DNA of 64,000 nucleotides. It comes from Hermodice carunculata (taxonomy: Eukaryota; Annelida; Polychaeta; Eunicida; Amphinomidae). A program made the position numbers and the translations under genes. Each line of letters starts with the position of its first letter. The first letter of the stretch is position 1. The DNA is taken from contig OZ026616.1 in assembly GCA_964020975.1 (NCBI GenBank), positions 80,882,474 through 80,946,473 of the forward strand, in the 5' to 3' direction. The notes beneath the pieces are model-generated. The model ran no database searches, was not told where the DNA came from, and saw nothing but the letters and a program-made list of their open reading frames with translations. Below, piece after piece: positions 11,761 to 23,865 of the stretch.

Positions 11761-12934
11761 ATATATTGGTGCAATTTTTGGTGAGCATAGACAAAATGCT
11801 AGTTGGCAAATTGGAATTACTTGATTTTACAAATAAATGTTTATTTTATCAAATATCACTGATGTTGGCTAGATGATGAATCTCTAGATCAATGTAGAAT
11901 TATCTTCTTTGGTGAATGATAAAATTATATATACATGTACATGCATTGACAGTCAGGTTCTTGTCTTTGATATCCATGAAGGGGCCTCAACAAAGTATGT
12001 GTATGGGGTTATTGTCATAGGCAGGGCTTCTTTTGAGGCTAGTTTTGTAGGCAACTGCTACAGTAGCATGATATAAATTGTATCAAAATTATGTTTAAAT
12101 GTAACGTTTTATGCAACATATGGCTGCAATACAAACATGTCCATGTACACAGGAAGCCAGGCATTGTAAGTAAACCCTTACAGCTCTTATGGCCTTGTCT
12201 TGTAAGTCTAATAGCGATTTGACTAGAGGAAAATGTTGATTTCATGCACTTCATACAAAATGATAATGCAAGCAGCCCTCATTTAAGTTCAGGAAAGGCC
12301 ATTCTTGTGCTTTGTAAATGCCCATAATGCAAGAGTTTTCTCCTTACCCAGGGAGTCTCAGTAGCGTACCCTCGCCCCGCCCCCCCCTCCTGAATATTTG
12401 GTCTGATCAGCTTTAAAATTGAGGGAACACCTTTCTACATATCTAGAGGTTTAGTGAAGAAAGATAAGCCCCAGGGGTATGATGATTGCAGTATCTCGGC
12501 ACCAGTGGTCTTTTGTGGCAGTGGTCTCTCAAGACAGGGTTTTTACATGTAAAATATGACTTGCCAGGCAATGCAAAAACCACTTACAACACCTTGACCT
12601 GTTTGATGGAAACCACCCATATGATACACATTAATCTAACATGGCCTGTCAGAGCAGGTAGTCTGTATGTAGTTGATTAAAGATTTTGACAACATCGAAA
12701 AGATGACGTAAGAGATTTGATGGGAACAGTCTCAGGAGACTGGCAGTTAATCACAGCTAGGTGGGTCAATAATATTTAAAAGATGCAGGAGGGATCTAAA
12801 TGTGAATGCATTATTCGAAGGCATGGTGTTTAGTGGAAGTGATCTGTGAATACAGGTTTTACACTGATGATTTATACCTGAGATTGGTCTAATGTCATTA
12901 TTTAGTGACATAACTGGCCTCAGTACACAAGCTG
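11761..12934. other. Unique stretch with F-like scraps
   Basis: Contains CAGTGGTCTCTCAAGACAGG near 12522, an isolated F end, and a C run near 12377. No gene. Confidence 0.5.
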
Positions 12935-13169
12935 TGACAACCACCTTCCCCACAAAAAGAAAGTCCTCATTATATTAAAACATTCCCCTTCAAAGGGACC
13001 ACCTTGGCTAAGTCTGTAATTTGTATTATTTGTGCTTCTCTTAAATGGCCACCCCTAAATTTGGCCACTTCTCTGAAGCAGTAGAGGTGACCTTTCACAG
13101 GATCATTGCCTAGTTTCTCTCGACTAATCCATATCTGTAAGTTGATATAGCCTGCATGAGCAACCTTAA

Positions 13170-13395
13170 CCCTTTCCCCCTTGAATTGACACTTGAGTCA
13201 ACAACTTTCCTTGGCATGAGTTGGGCCCTCAAGTGCCCAACTCATGCCAAGGAAAGTTGTTGACAGGGGGGCATATGATCTTGATAGGGTTCATCTACAA
13301 TTCTCAGTCAAAATTCTTTGTCATTACTGTTGAAATTAGTTGAAAACACTGAAGCAGACGACATTTGACCACCAGCCGGTTTGAGGGGGAAAGGG
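13170..13395 (+). mobile_element. MITE-A copy 3, intact with TTAA duplication
   Basis: TTAA at 13166-13169 and 13396-13399. Left end CCCTTTCCCCCTTGAATTG, right end GGTTTGAGGGGGAAAGGG. The cassette is a perfect 30-base inverted repeat (13197-13226 against 13235-13264) around an 8-base loop. It is 226 bp with no coding capacity. CCC termini plus TTAA targets fit the piggyBac superfamily (inference). Confidence 0.92.
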
Positions 13396-13420
13396 TTAAT
13401 AGTATAATGTATACAGTTGT

Positions 13421-13600
13421 CCCTGCTTTGAGAGACTGATCCAGCATGTGAAGGACCACCTGCCGTTTGAGGCCACATTTGTCATGTCACACATGCTGTC
13501 TTTCATGCTATTTAACCTCCTTTGCAAGACCACCTGCTTTTTGTGACCACTTTCCGACATGCCCTAGGAGTGGTCTGTCAAAGAACGGACTACCCTGTGT
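13421..13600. mobile_element. MITE-F copy, degenerate
   Basis: Starts at ATACAGTTGTCCCTGCTTTG, continues with AGGACCACCTGCC and GCAAGACCACCTGC, and ends with GGAGTGGTCTGTCAAAG. It lies about 20 bp right of MITE-A copy 3. Confidence 0.55.
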
Positions 13601-14464
13601 TCATCAGTGGAGCAAAACCATATTATTGCTAAAGCATGTGACTCAATTATTTGCCAGAAGGACACCCTAGAGATATACAAAAGCAAGATATACATGTATG
13701 CAAGGGGAATAGCAGGGGCCTGATGGTGACAATATGACAGAAATATCAGTGGATTGTCATGAACAAAAATTACATTATTTTGTTGTTGTTTTTTTGGGGG
13801 GGGGGGGGGGCTGGCAAAACCTGGGACAGGGGTAGCTGTACAAGGACTCATCAGGCACTGTTAAAACCACTGTCTTTAGCCTTAAGGCATGCTGGTATGG
13901 TACTATAATAAAGGCTTTATCCTCTTTTTTTAAAAAGAAATTTAATTTTCAGCCTTACTGGGCAGCAAAGTGAGGGGCTGGCATGGAGTGAGAAAAAATG
14001 TCAGCAGCACTGTGTCCACCTCTTGTAGTGACCCCTTGCAAAGCTGCACTCTTATGAAGGGGGGCAAGGGGGGGTTTCAGTATGCTGGTACAGGTAATTA
14101 TTTTTCTAGAGTACATAGTACGGAAAATAAAAATTTTTCAAAATTTTGGATAGTACGAAGCACATAAAATAAGAGGGCTTCCAGTTCACCAATACAGTAA
14201 ATAAAAAGCCCCAGTACGCCAGTATGGGAAGCCCCTTACCCACCCTCTCTTATGTGAAAAAATGCATGGTGCCACCTGGCTGACCTTCCAGTAAGGCAGA
14301 CCAGGTTCCATGTTGCCCCTGTGTGACTTGACTGGTGTGGAAGATAAGTGGATCTTGGCCTGTTTAGCAGGCAACAATGTGACAACTTGTCGAGTAAGAA
14401 GACCCTGGTGTTTGGTATTGGACTCTGCCAGTAAAGATCCTCCCAATTTCCTTTTAAAACAAAC
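13601..14464. other. Unique stretch
   Basis: Contains a G tract at about 13796-13810 and direct words TACGCCAGTATGGGAAG / CAGTATGCTGGTACAGG. No gene. Confidence 0.5.
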
Positions 14465-14476
14465 AAACAAACAAGC

Positions 14477-14814
<338 letters not shown>

Positions 14815-15863
14815 CAGGCACATAAGGATCTGCCTGAGCAGGCAATATTGCATTAATTATAGGTGCTATATAAGTGCAGCATAGAAACTAAATACAAGGT
14901 TTGCACATTATGAGATTAAATAACGTAAGGAAAGCGTATTGTCCTACATGAAAATGTTATTGGTAGAAGATGTTTGGTCCTACGCAACTACTACATCATG
15001 GAACTTTTTAGTCATGGTATTCATGGCAGAAAGGTCTTTACTCCATCAGTAATTCCACATGAGCATACAGTGGGCTTCTCCTGTTCAATGACACCCCAGC
15101 ATCTATCTCCAGATCATTGTTAATGACATCAGTAAGTGTATGTGATTTTCCCTTTGGAATCAAATTCCAATTACGTACAAATTGACAACACTCAGTGGAA
15201 ACCATCGAGAAAAAAAAAGCCCTTTACATACTAAAGATGTGAAAAGCCGGCAAGACAATTCCATCCCACCACAGCTTTGTTGATACTTTGGTTGTTCTCT
15301 AAACAAAAGACATCAAATTTGTACTTATGTTTTTTCTCTGCCTATTAAATTCGATATTTTAGGATATTTTTAATTGGGTTCAACTCCGTTAATTCCTTGG
15401 TGTATAATTGATCACTGGAGTGTCCAATTAACAGCAGAAAAAACAGCAGTAAGAGTTGCCTTTGTTGAAGATGTATTGAAAACAGAGGCAAGTGACTAAC
15501 AAGTCAATGTAGATGCATGTACTCTTCTGTGTATATAATCAATCATCCCTCAGCTAGAGGCTTTTATTGGGGCTCGCAATTCAAACAACAAAACAGCCTT
15601 TCATCAGATCATGTGAGCAACTTTCTATATAAATGTAACGTGGAAAGTTCAAATGTGTTTTCTACTTTTCCCTGATTGTTTATTATTTTCATATTCCAAC
15701 TTTCATTTTGATTTTTGTTTGTTTGTTTGTTTTTTTTTTTTTTGTTTCATTTTTGTCTGTTTTTTATTTTTTTTGTTTTCATTGACATCGGAGGTCAAGA
15801 AAAGGATGCCAAAGAAGAAAATGAAGGTTTTTATTTAAAATCAGACTGAAAGGTGATTATTGT
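14815..15863. other. Unique stretch, candidate regulatory block
   Basis: No transposon recognised. At 15330-15640 homeodomain-type words cluster (GTTAATTCC, GTATAATTGATC, CCAATTAAC, ATAATCAATCATCC), giving a texture unlike the surrounding repeats. A T-rich tract lies near 15717-15780. Non-coding by inspection; function unknown. Confidence 0.35.
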
Positions 15864-15879
15864 GGCTGCCGTCTTGTGG
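15864..15879 (+). promoter_or_regulatory. CTCF-like motif
   Basis: GGCTGCCGTCTTGTGG, same orientation and layout as the words at 5991 and 21052. Confidence 0.3.
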
Positions 15880-17290
15880 TGATAGGCAAGCTTATGTACA
15901 AACAATGTAAAATGCATCTAAGATGAATCATTATTTGAAGATATTAAGGAAGTTTGTTTTTATTCAAGGATAAATTGAATCAGAGCAAAATATTAACAAT
16001 TAATACTCTTGAAAATCCCCAGAGGCAGTGAGCAAGTGAGCGTACAGTCCATTAGTTTTATACAGTGAATTTTTGTTACTGAGCGAAGTAATATATTTAT
16101 TCGCTGAACAATGATTTGTTGACAGGAAATGGTAAGACAAATTCTTTTATTTCCAGTAAAAAAGGACACAAAATGCAAGATAAAGTGAGAGCTGGTTGTC
16201 TATACACAGGACACCAAGTATATTTTAATTTTGAGAGAGATAACAAAATATCAATTTCATGACTGTCATGGTCTGTGACTCAAACACAAAAAGGCTGTTG
16301 GTGATGATTTTTTGAGTCCCTTCTGCATTCAAATTATCACTTTTGTGTGTTATATTCCATGTCATTCTGTGCTGCTCAATTGGAAGTGGAGAGAACAGAC
16401 ATGAGTTGTGCCATTCCCACAGTGCAACACCAGGGCCATCCATCAGCACTTATCCTGCTGGGACTGTGGTTTCCCTGCTTCTAAAATGTCGTCTGCTGTA
16501 AAATTTTCACAGTGACTTTCGAAGAAATTAATAGGGTTTTTCGTTAATATTTTAATGAAGGTCAAAGATGAATTTTCCAGTAGCTGTAAGTGACCATTGC
16601 TCTATTTATAAAGAACACTTGCTGTATTTATAGATGGGTTATTATGTCAAGTTAGATGATGGCATGGGTTATAACGGTCACACCTCAGGACCCACAATGC
16701 ACCACAGAAATCTGTTGACAAGAGACATGTTATTCTGGTTTGTCATCTCTCTGACCTTCAGTCAGAATATTTTGTAAAGACTCCAAATTTAACTAGAGTA
16801 TTGAAAGGGTGAAGTGGACACCATTTGAAGAGGGGGTGGGTGGGTAAAGGGTATTTCTGTGCTGGCATATTGGGGTATTTTATTTTCTATACAGTGTACT
16901 GGAAGCCCTCTTATTTTCTGTACTTTATGCTTGCCATCATTTTGGGACATTCTTGTTTTTATTTTGTTGATCATGACCAGTTTGTCTGGAAAAATGCTTC
17001 TTTATGTAAAACATAGGACTTATAAGTGTCCTTCTGGTATTATAAGTGCATCTTAATGCATGCTAATGTCAGAGACACACACATCTTTGCTAATGTCTAT
17101 GGTGTGTACACTATTCTGGATAAGCTTAATGATGCCAGCATATTCAGCACAAAAAAAATAGATAACTTGCCTCCAAAGTGATTGTGAGCATTGTGGTGAT
17201 ATAAAATTCAGACCCTCGCTCCATCCCAAAGTATGTAAAAGATAAGCCTCCAACAAGTTCCTCATTCAGATAGTGACAAAATGAAAATGA
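15880..17290. other. Unique stretch
   Basis: No gene, RNA or mobile element recognised. Confidence 0.55.
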
Positions 17291-17295
17291 ATATC

Positions 17296-17470
17296 ATATA
17301 TATATATATATATTGGAATCTCACTAGTAAGACCACCTATGGAATTAAAAAAATGTGGTCTTAATAGGGGAGTGGCCTTAATGGATATACTTTGATTAAG
17401 GATAAAGAAAAAGTGGTCTGTAAATTGGTGGTCTTAATTAAGAGATGGTCTCTTTATGGAGTTGGTGTTC
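17296..17470. mobile_element. (AT)n tract and decayed F-like element
   Basis: After ATATATATATAT comes GGAATCTCACTAGTAAGACC, then repeated GTGGTCTTAATAGG / GGTGGTCTTAATTAAG words as in TA-type MITEs. The right end runs into the tetranucleotide tract. Confidence 0.45.
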
Positions 17471-17477
17471 TTAATTG

Positions 17478-17497
17478 GACTATCTATCTATCTATCC

Positions 17498-17548
<51 letters not shown>

Positions 17549-17690
17549 GATCTATCTATCTATCCATCCCTCCCTCCCTCCCTCCCTCCCTCCATCCATC
17601 CATCCATCCATCCATCCATCCATACATACATACATACATACATACATACATACATACATACATACATACATACATACATACATACATACA
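17478..17690 (+). repeat. Compound tetranucleotide tract
   Basis: (TATC)n, then (TCCC)n, (CATC)n and (CATA)n in order, about 210 bases. Each block differs by one base from the next, which suggests stepwise spread of point variants. Confidence 0.97.
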
Positions 17691-17699
17691 TTTGCCCAG

Positions 17700-18224
17700 A
17701 ACTTAAAAGTTGAAAGGTTGTAAACATGACATTATCTTATTTTTCTTGTTTTGGTAAAAAGTTCTGTTAAATAAAGCTAAAATATCATGTATTTTAATGG
17801 AAAAAGGTGGAAGGTGGTAAAAAGATGAAAGGTGGGCCACCTTTGAACTTATAATGTAAGGAAAACCCTGTACATACATATACATGTATATGTATGTAGC
17901 TGAAAAATTATCATCTGCTCAGGGCTTTGGCCAAAACAAAGAAGGAAAAGGAAGTTTAACACAGCTGAAGATGATTCATGATGATTTATGATGATTTTGT
18001 CATTCCTCCTTAAAACCAGTGATAAGCATCTGGATGTCAAGTGCAGTGCTCAGTGATTCTACTTGGCAGAAACTGCTCATTTTGAGTACCTTATGTTGTA
18101 ATTCTCCCAGGAAGACTCATTTCATTTGGCCAGTAAACTTGTACTGCATGATGTTTGGGTATCAAACAAAACCGCAAGGGGTTTTGAATTGAATAACGTC
18201 ATTCATCAAATGTTAAGTCTTTGG
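17700..18224. other. Unique stretch
   Basis: Nothing recognised except a local ATGATTCATGATGATTTATG repeat near 17971. Confidence 0.5.
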
Positions 18225-18390
18225 TCAGTGGTGTTTGCATTGCCTTGTAAGTCATGAGTCAGTCGCTATGAAGACAACTGTTGTCACTTGTCAGGCAGTG
18301 CAGAAACCACTGACTTTGGAATGGACATGTGGGTACTTGAATGAAAGCTCTGATTATGAAGAATCTGAAAATCTAATTCACATTTAAATT
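18225..18390 (+). mobile_element. MITE-E fragment
   Basis: GGTCAGTGGTGTTTGCATTG, then AACCACTGACTTTGG and CATGTGGGTACTTGAATG, parallel to the interior of 24947-25145. Termini not preserved. Confidence 0.55.
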
Positions 18391-18421
18391 CAGCTAACAT
18401 ATTGCCACTAAATTAAGACTG

Positions 18422-18955
18422 AGCGAAGAGGTTTCGTAGGCATGGGATGTGTGCTAGGTGCCCAACCCACACCAAGAACAGCTGTTGACCTGGGGAATTT
18501 ATCTTGATAGGTTACATTAACAATTCTCATTCAAACTGTCTTTCGTTACAATTGAAATTAGTCGAAAACATTGAAGCAATTGCATTTGACCTGTAGCTGT
18601 TATTTTTTTAAGTTTATGGGATAAGCATTGCAGCAAACAACATTTGACTACCATGTTTGGGGGGGGGGGGGAATTGGCCAGTTTAACTTTAAGGGGGAAA
18701 GGGTTGAAGCAGATGACATTAGAAGACCAGTTTATTTTGGCCACTTTACAGATTGAAGCAGATGACATTAGACCACCAGCCTATTTTGGCCATTTTATGG
18801 GTTGAAGCAGAGGACAATAGACCGCCAGTCTATTTTGGCCACTTTAAGGGTTAAAGCAGATAATATTAGACCACTGGTCTATTTTGGCCACTTTAAGGGT
18901 TGAAGCAGATGCATTTCGCCACTGGCCAGTTTTGGCTGACTTAAAGGGGAAAGGG
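18422..18955 (+). mobile_element. MITE-A copy 4, enlarged by internal 49-bp repeats
   Basis: The left half is a worn cassette (GTAGGCATGGGATGTGTGC...CCCAACCCACACCAAG). The right end is AAAGGGGAAAGGG with TTAA at 18956-18959. The right subterminal segment is repeated: words TTGAAGCAGATGACATTAG begin at 18704, 18753, 18802, 18851 and 18900, an exact 49-bp step, each ending ATTTTGGCCACTTTAAGG. A G tract sits near 18660. Confidence 0.88.
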
Positions 18956-19181
18956 TTAATTGTACAGTACAAGAAAAATGCTAAACAACATGGGATAAGC
19001 CAAAAGGATGGGGCTATGTCCAGCAGCCTTTTGGCAGGTAATTTACATGCATACTGAACATAGAAAATTGATTTTTAAGCCCACATAAAAGAGTTTTTAA
19101 CAGCCAACCCTCAGGATAGTGGTCTTTAATCAGAGGTTCCACAACAGCAAAAAACAGTTGTGTTGAGCCTAAAGAATAGTA

Positions 19182-19419
19182 ACTCTTTCCCCCCTAAACC
19201 GGCCAAAACTGGCTTCTGGTCAAATGCCGTCTGCTTCCATGTTTTCAGCTAATTTTAACAGTAATGAAAAGCAATTTGATTGAGAATTGAAGATGAGACC
19301 GATCAAGATAACATGCCCCAGGTCATCAGCTTTTCTTGGCCTGGGTTGGGCACTAAAATAAGTGCCCAACCCAGGCCAAGGAAAGCTGTTGACTCAGTCT
19401 TAATTCAAGGGGGAAAGGG
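19182..19419 (-). mobile_element. MITE-A copy 5
   Basis: Reverse orientation: CTCTTTCCCCCCTAAACCGG left, CAAGGGGGAAAGGG right, TTAA at 19420-19423. The hairpin has GGCCTGGGTTGGGCAC facing GTGCCCAACCCAGGCC. The usual A:T pair (CATG/CATG) is here C:G on both arms, a two-sided change that keeps pairing. Confidence 0.9.
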
Positions 19420-20094
19420 TTAATGACTTATTGTGTACACTTGTGACTGGTATTGTCCCATGTGTGATACTGGAGGTCACACTGCTGTTGATGTCTGACT
19501 TCAGGAGAGCAGTTGCTGATGTGACCGTAGGCAGGTAGCAGGCTGTCTATAAGGGAGCAATAAACAACTCGTCATTTACCTAATGACTTTTGGAAAGCCA
19601 CACAAAACAACTTAAAGGAGAACAAATAACTTGAGCATGACACCTTTACTTGGAATAGTTGTAGTCAGTTTTGCAGTTAATTGCTAGTATAAACATAGGG
19701 TAGGTCTAGGAATGGCAAGTATACAAAGGATGAGCTAGACCTTGATGAACTTGCTGGCTGTGTGAGATAGCGACGTGGTCATGGCTCATTGCCTCTGTGG
19801 AAACACCAGTCATCCTGGGTAACTGGGTGCAGATACACACATACGATAACCACTGTTCTCATCATCAATAAATGGAAAGTTTGTATTTCAGGACCGTATT
19901 TTTTTTTTTCTTTATCAAAATTCCATAGTTGTCATCAGGTTGTTCTAGGAAAATTATCTGTCAATGGGATCTGTCGACTTACTTGGTGTGTTTTGAAAGG
20001 CTTTGTAAACATGTGTTGGTAAATATTTAACCATCTGTTCTGTTTATGCCAGCTACCTGTGAACTTGTAAAGACTCACTCTTAACTCTCTCGTT

Positions 20095-20245
20095 GCCAAT
20101 TCTAACTGAAGTCCATATGCTGTGAATCAACATAATGACATTAGATTCATATTCTTGGTTACCTGACCTTTCATTCAATTACCAGCTTGTCTACAATTTC
20201 AGAGAGCATAAGAGTTGTCCAGGTCAACACCTGGTACTGAAAGAG
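20095..20245 (-). mobile_element. MITE-B copy 4
   Basis: TTAA at 20091-20094 and 20246-20249. Ends CTCTCTCGTTGCCAATTC and GGTACTGAAAGAG. Interior CCTTTCATTCAATTACCAGC is the reversed shared module. Shortened, with only a scrap of the cassette (CCAGGTCAACACC). Confidence 0.8.
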
Positions 20246-20249
20246 TTAA

Positions 20250-20745
20250 AATGGAGGGATGAATTGACAGGGAGACTGAAAAGGAGATAGGAAGGAATGA
20301 AAGAAGATAATTCAATGACAGGAAAGAAGGAAGGAACAGAAGGAAGGTAGGACGGACGGCAAGGGGAAGAGAAGGGAGGGACAGAAGGAAGGTATGTGTA
20401 GGAAGGACAGCAAGGAGAAGAGAAGGGAGGAACAGAAGGAAGGTAGGAAGGACAAGTGGAATAGATGGGAGGGACAGAAGGAAGGTAGGAAGGACAGCAA
20501 GGGGAAGAGAAGAGAGGGACAGAAGGAAGGTACATGTAGGAAGGACAGCAAGGAGAAGAGAAGGGAGGGACAGAAGGAAGGTAGGAAGGACAAGTGGAAT
20601 AGATGGGAGGGACAGAAGGAAGGTAGGAAGGACAGCAAGGGGAAGAGAAGAGAGGGACAGAAGGAAGGTAGGAAGGACAGCAAAGGGGAATAGAAGGGAG
20701 GGACAGAAGGAAGGTAGAAAGGATGGCAAGGGGAAGAGAAGGTGA
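20250..20745 (+). repeat. GGAA-rich minisatellite with 137-bp higher order
   Basis: Words GGGACAGAAGGAAGGTAGG recur every 25-60 bases. A longer block beginning TGTAGGAAGGACAGCAAGGA recurs at 20398 and 20535, a 137-bp step. Purine strand throughout; the open frames in it are repeat artefacts. Confidence 0.9.
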
Positions 20746-21051
20746 TTTTTGTGAGTAACTTCTTTGCTCCCTTCATTTTTTTAAATTTTCACTTGCAAAA
20801 TGCTAATTGAATTTTTTGTCAACTATTTATCACACAGTCATGAATACAGACATTGTGGCATATATTTATATAAGGCTGAGGAACTTATGAATGAGAAATT
20901 GTTGTAATAAATCTTGCAGATGCGGAACTGAGGGACACAATATAAATATTCAATTGGTCAGATGTAGTGGAAGTATTGAGCAAATACATGTACACTCCTT
21001 TTCTTGTGAACACAAATTAGCTAAAATGCACTCTGATGGTTATTACCATGT

Positions 21052-21066
21052 CTGCCATCTGGTGGT
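21052..21066 (+). promoter_or_regulatory. CTCF-like motif
   Basis: CTGCCATCTGGTGGT, same orientation as 5991 and 15864, in unique sequence. Confidence 0.33.
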
Positions 21067-21920
21067 AAACTGTAGGAACTGACACTTGAGCCTCAAACAG
21101 CCTGCAGATAATTGTACATCATTTTGGGATGTATAATTTGAATACCGTACTAAAATGATGATGACTAAGTGAATCAAAAAGGATATATGTATTTATCAAT
21201 GGATAATGCCCAAAACAGTGGAAATTCTCATTTGATAAGCCTCCAAAGTCTTGAAGATATTGAATAAGAAGCAAATGTAGCCCAGGTTTTTCATGAATTT
21301 TATCCTCAAATAATTGTCAACTGTACAAAGAAGCCAGATTTTGTAATGTTTCAAAGTACTGTTTCTGTGGGTGGGAGGGATGGACGTACTGGAAAAGAGT
21401 ACTCAGTGTACTCTGGAAAATAATGAAAATGTTGAAGTATCCCTCAAGTATTTAGCATGCATCCAAATATGCAAAGGTGTCAAAACTTCATCTATTTTGC
21501 ATATAGCATTGCTACATTTTCTCTGTGTGTGCATGTATTTTTCGACAGTTTCTCATTAATAATCGCTATTTAAATTAAAAATTGAAACTTGTAGAGAATC
21601 CCTTTCAGCATAATGCATGTGACCCGAATAACTGACCAAAACCCTTCCTGTCTGTGACCACTGTGATAGCCTGTGCCTATGTCTCACTGAGGCATTGTTA
21701 TTGATTGTTGACTCCATTAAATGCCATGGGACAAGAGTGGTATCTCCGGAGTAAATAATCTTTCCAATTCATGTCCAACTGTGAATATATATTTTGCATA
21801 AATTTGTCAGCTGATTTGAAAGAAAATACTGGAATTTATACATGTGTTTGTGTGTATTATTTAACACCCGTGTGATATGTACCAAACCGTTTCAAATGCC
21901 TTGATAATCTGCATTTTGTC
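21067..21920. other. Unique stretch
   Basis: No gene or repeat recognised. Confidence 0.55.
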
Positions 21921-21924
21921 ACTA

Positions 21925-22103
21925 CAGTGGTCCCTGTCTTGAGAGACCACCCCTAGGGCAGGTCAAAATGTGGTCTCTCAAAACAGGTGGTCTTTCATTA
22001 GAGGTATAATAACATGGAAAAGATAGCACAGTGTTTTGAGAGAGCGGTCTTAAAAAGATATGCGGTCTCTCATTGGAGGGGTCTCTGAAGACAGGTACCA
22101 CTG
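21925..22103. mobile_element. MITE-F copy, complete, TA-flanked
   Basis: TA at 21923-21924 and 22104-22105. Ends CAGTGGTCCCTGTCTTGAG and AGACAGGTACCACTG form an inverted pair. The interior carries GAGAGACCACCCCTAGG and GGTGGTCTTTCATTAGAGG and is 179 bp. TA duplication and size fit a Tc1/mariner-type MITE. Confidence 0.88.
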
Positions 22104-22699
22104 TACGTGTATACTACAGTGGCTAAGTTGAATATAGTACATGGACTTTGACCTATGACTTTATTAAAATTTAAAGGTGAATTCTGAGAGATTGTTTGAT
22201 GGAAATTCTGTACATGTTTATGGGGTTGTTTTTTTCTGACTTAAGTCATAATTGTCACTTTCCATGATGCATACAATTGAATAGAGCAAAGGCTAAAAAA
22301 CACAATACCAATGATTTTAATGATTTAGAGATTTGATAAAATGTAATTACCATTACAGGTCATGGAAAAAATCTGCAGACAGAGAAAATTAAATGTTGCT
22401 CTCCATCAATTTTCAACAGAAAGACTGATGTAAATTGTCACATTTCATGCTTAAGCTGGAACTTCTATGGCGAAAAAGTCCAGAGCTGGGGGAAGAAGAC
22501 GTCTCCTCAGGAGGAATAATAGGAGAATAACGCCACATATGTCTGTGTTGGGGCGTATATAATGAAGGGTACACCTCGATTCTCAGGAGGTCTGTGCGTA
22601 TTTGTTCCACTGGTCTGGGCACAATCAGTGACAGTAGACAAGCTTGTCTGTATTTTGTTCTACTTTCCCTGCTAAAGCAGACTCTGAAAGAATAGCCTC

Positions 22700-23110
22700 A
22701 TGCCGATCGAACCTAATTTACATGCCGGGGAGCATTTTAAAATACTTGGCAGGTGGAACTGCTGATAGAAGGTGTCAAACTTTAATGAGGGAATATATAC
22801 TTAGTTCCGCCTGATTGGCCAATTTAGCGAACAATGACGCCACCCGCTGGGATCCCATTATCCAGTTGCGGTGACAATTAATCGAAGAGCTGACGATCCG
22901 AACACAGTTTCCACCCACTGCCACCCAGGCCACATGCTACAGGGCGGGTAGTTTTGTCTTTGACTTAGTGCCTTGTGATTCCTCTGTGCTCCCCTTTTGC
23001 TTTCGACACGTGGTTTTGTTGTATTGGGTGTGTTTGCTCCGCCAGTTTTGTAAGCATGTGTACTTCAGCAACAATAGAAATTATTGTCCTACTTAAACGG
23101 GTATATCAAG
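22700..23110. promoter_or_regulatory. Candidate regulatory block
   Basis: GC-richer, repeat-free sequence with a palindromic CCAAT box (GATTGGCCAAT near 22814), CATTATCC, ACAATTAATCG and an E-box CACGTG near 23009. It holds no open frame of note. Looks like conserved non-coding DNA or a promoter, but I see no TATA or gene start. Confidence 0.3.
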
Positions 23111-23583
23111 ATAACAACGGTCAAGTGTTTGTCCTAACTTAATTTGTGTGGTGTACATTGTCTGTCTGGGATTCTGCGCATTTACATTACAATTGGCCGA
23201 TGTCAGACCAAATGGTGTCCCCAGCAGCAAGTCAGCTGTAGTTCTCTTGTTCTGTTGGCTGATCTCCTTTCACAAAAATAAAAAATAGAAAAATTGTAAA
23301 AAGCTATAAATATAATTGACAAAAGGGAAACAGCAATAAAAATATTATTGGCTCAAGGAAATAGCATGTACAAGTTATATGGACAAATTAACAAAAAACG
23401 AGTGTGCTTGGTTTAGATTACAATAAGACTGAGCACTGTAACACTGTGTGTCAATGCAATAATGGTAAATCTATAACACTCCAGAAGATTCTAAAATCCA
23501 ATGGAACCTACCATTAGTGGTCGTGATTCTTTTGGGTGTACACCAAAGGTTTGTACATGTATACCTTCGAGGGTCGTACTAAC

Positions 23584-23690
23584 CCCTTTCCCCTTAAACT
23601 GACTAAAACTGGCTGATTGTTTAATGGCATCTGCCTCAATGTTTTGACTGAATTCAATGGTAATGACAGACAGTTTGTTGATGCAGTCTA
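23584..23690 (-). mobile_element. MITE-A fragment, right part
   Basis: CCCTTTCCCCTTAAACTG, CATCTGCCTCAATG, AATGGTAATGAC: the right portion of A in reverse orientation, cut before the cassette. Confidence 0.75.
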
Positions 23691-23704
23691 AGGTGGTCAT
23701 ATTA

Positions 23705-23865
23705 ACTCTTTCATTGCTGGGCTGATGACTTCTTTCCTCAGCATACTTCTGACATAGGTTACTAGCAAAATATACTCAGAAAGCAGTTGACCTAGACTAT
23801 TTTCCCTCTGAAACAAAGGCCTGCAGGCAGAGGGTTAAGCTGAGTCAGCAACTTTCCTCTAGAAT
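23705..23865 (+). mobile_element. MITE-B fragment
   Basis: Begins at TTAA (23701-23704) with CTCTTTCATTGCTGGGCTG and continues CTTTCCTCAGCATACTTC, CAGAAAGCAGTTGACC. A second scrap (GAGGGTTAAGCTGAGTCAGC, 23830-23850) suggests another element end fused to it. Confidence 0.6.

Noticed and set aside
20199-20776. Frames of 150-176 codons over GGAA-rich DNA
   Set aside because: Low-complexity purine minisatellite; several frames and both strands open.
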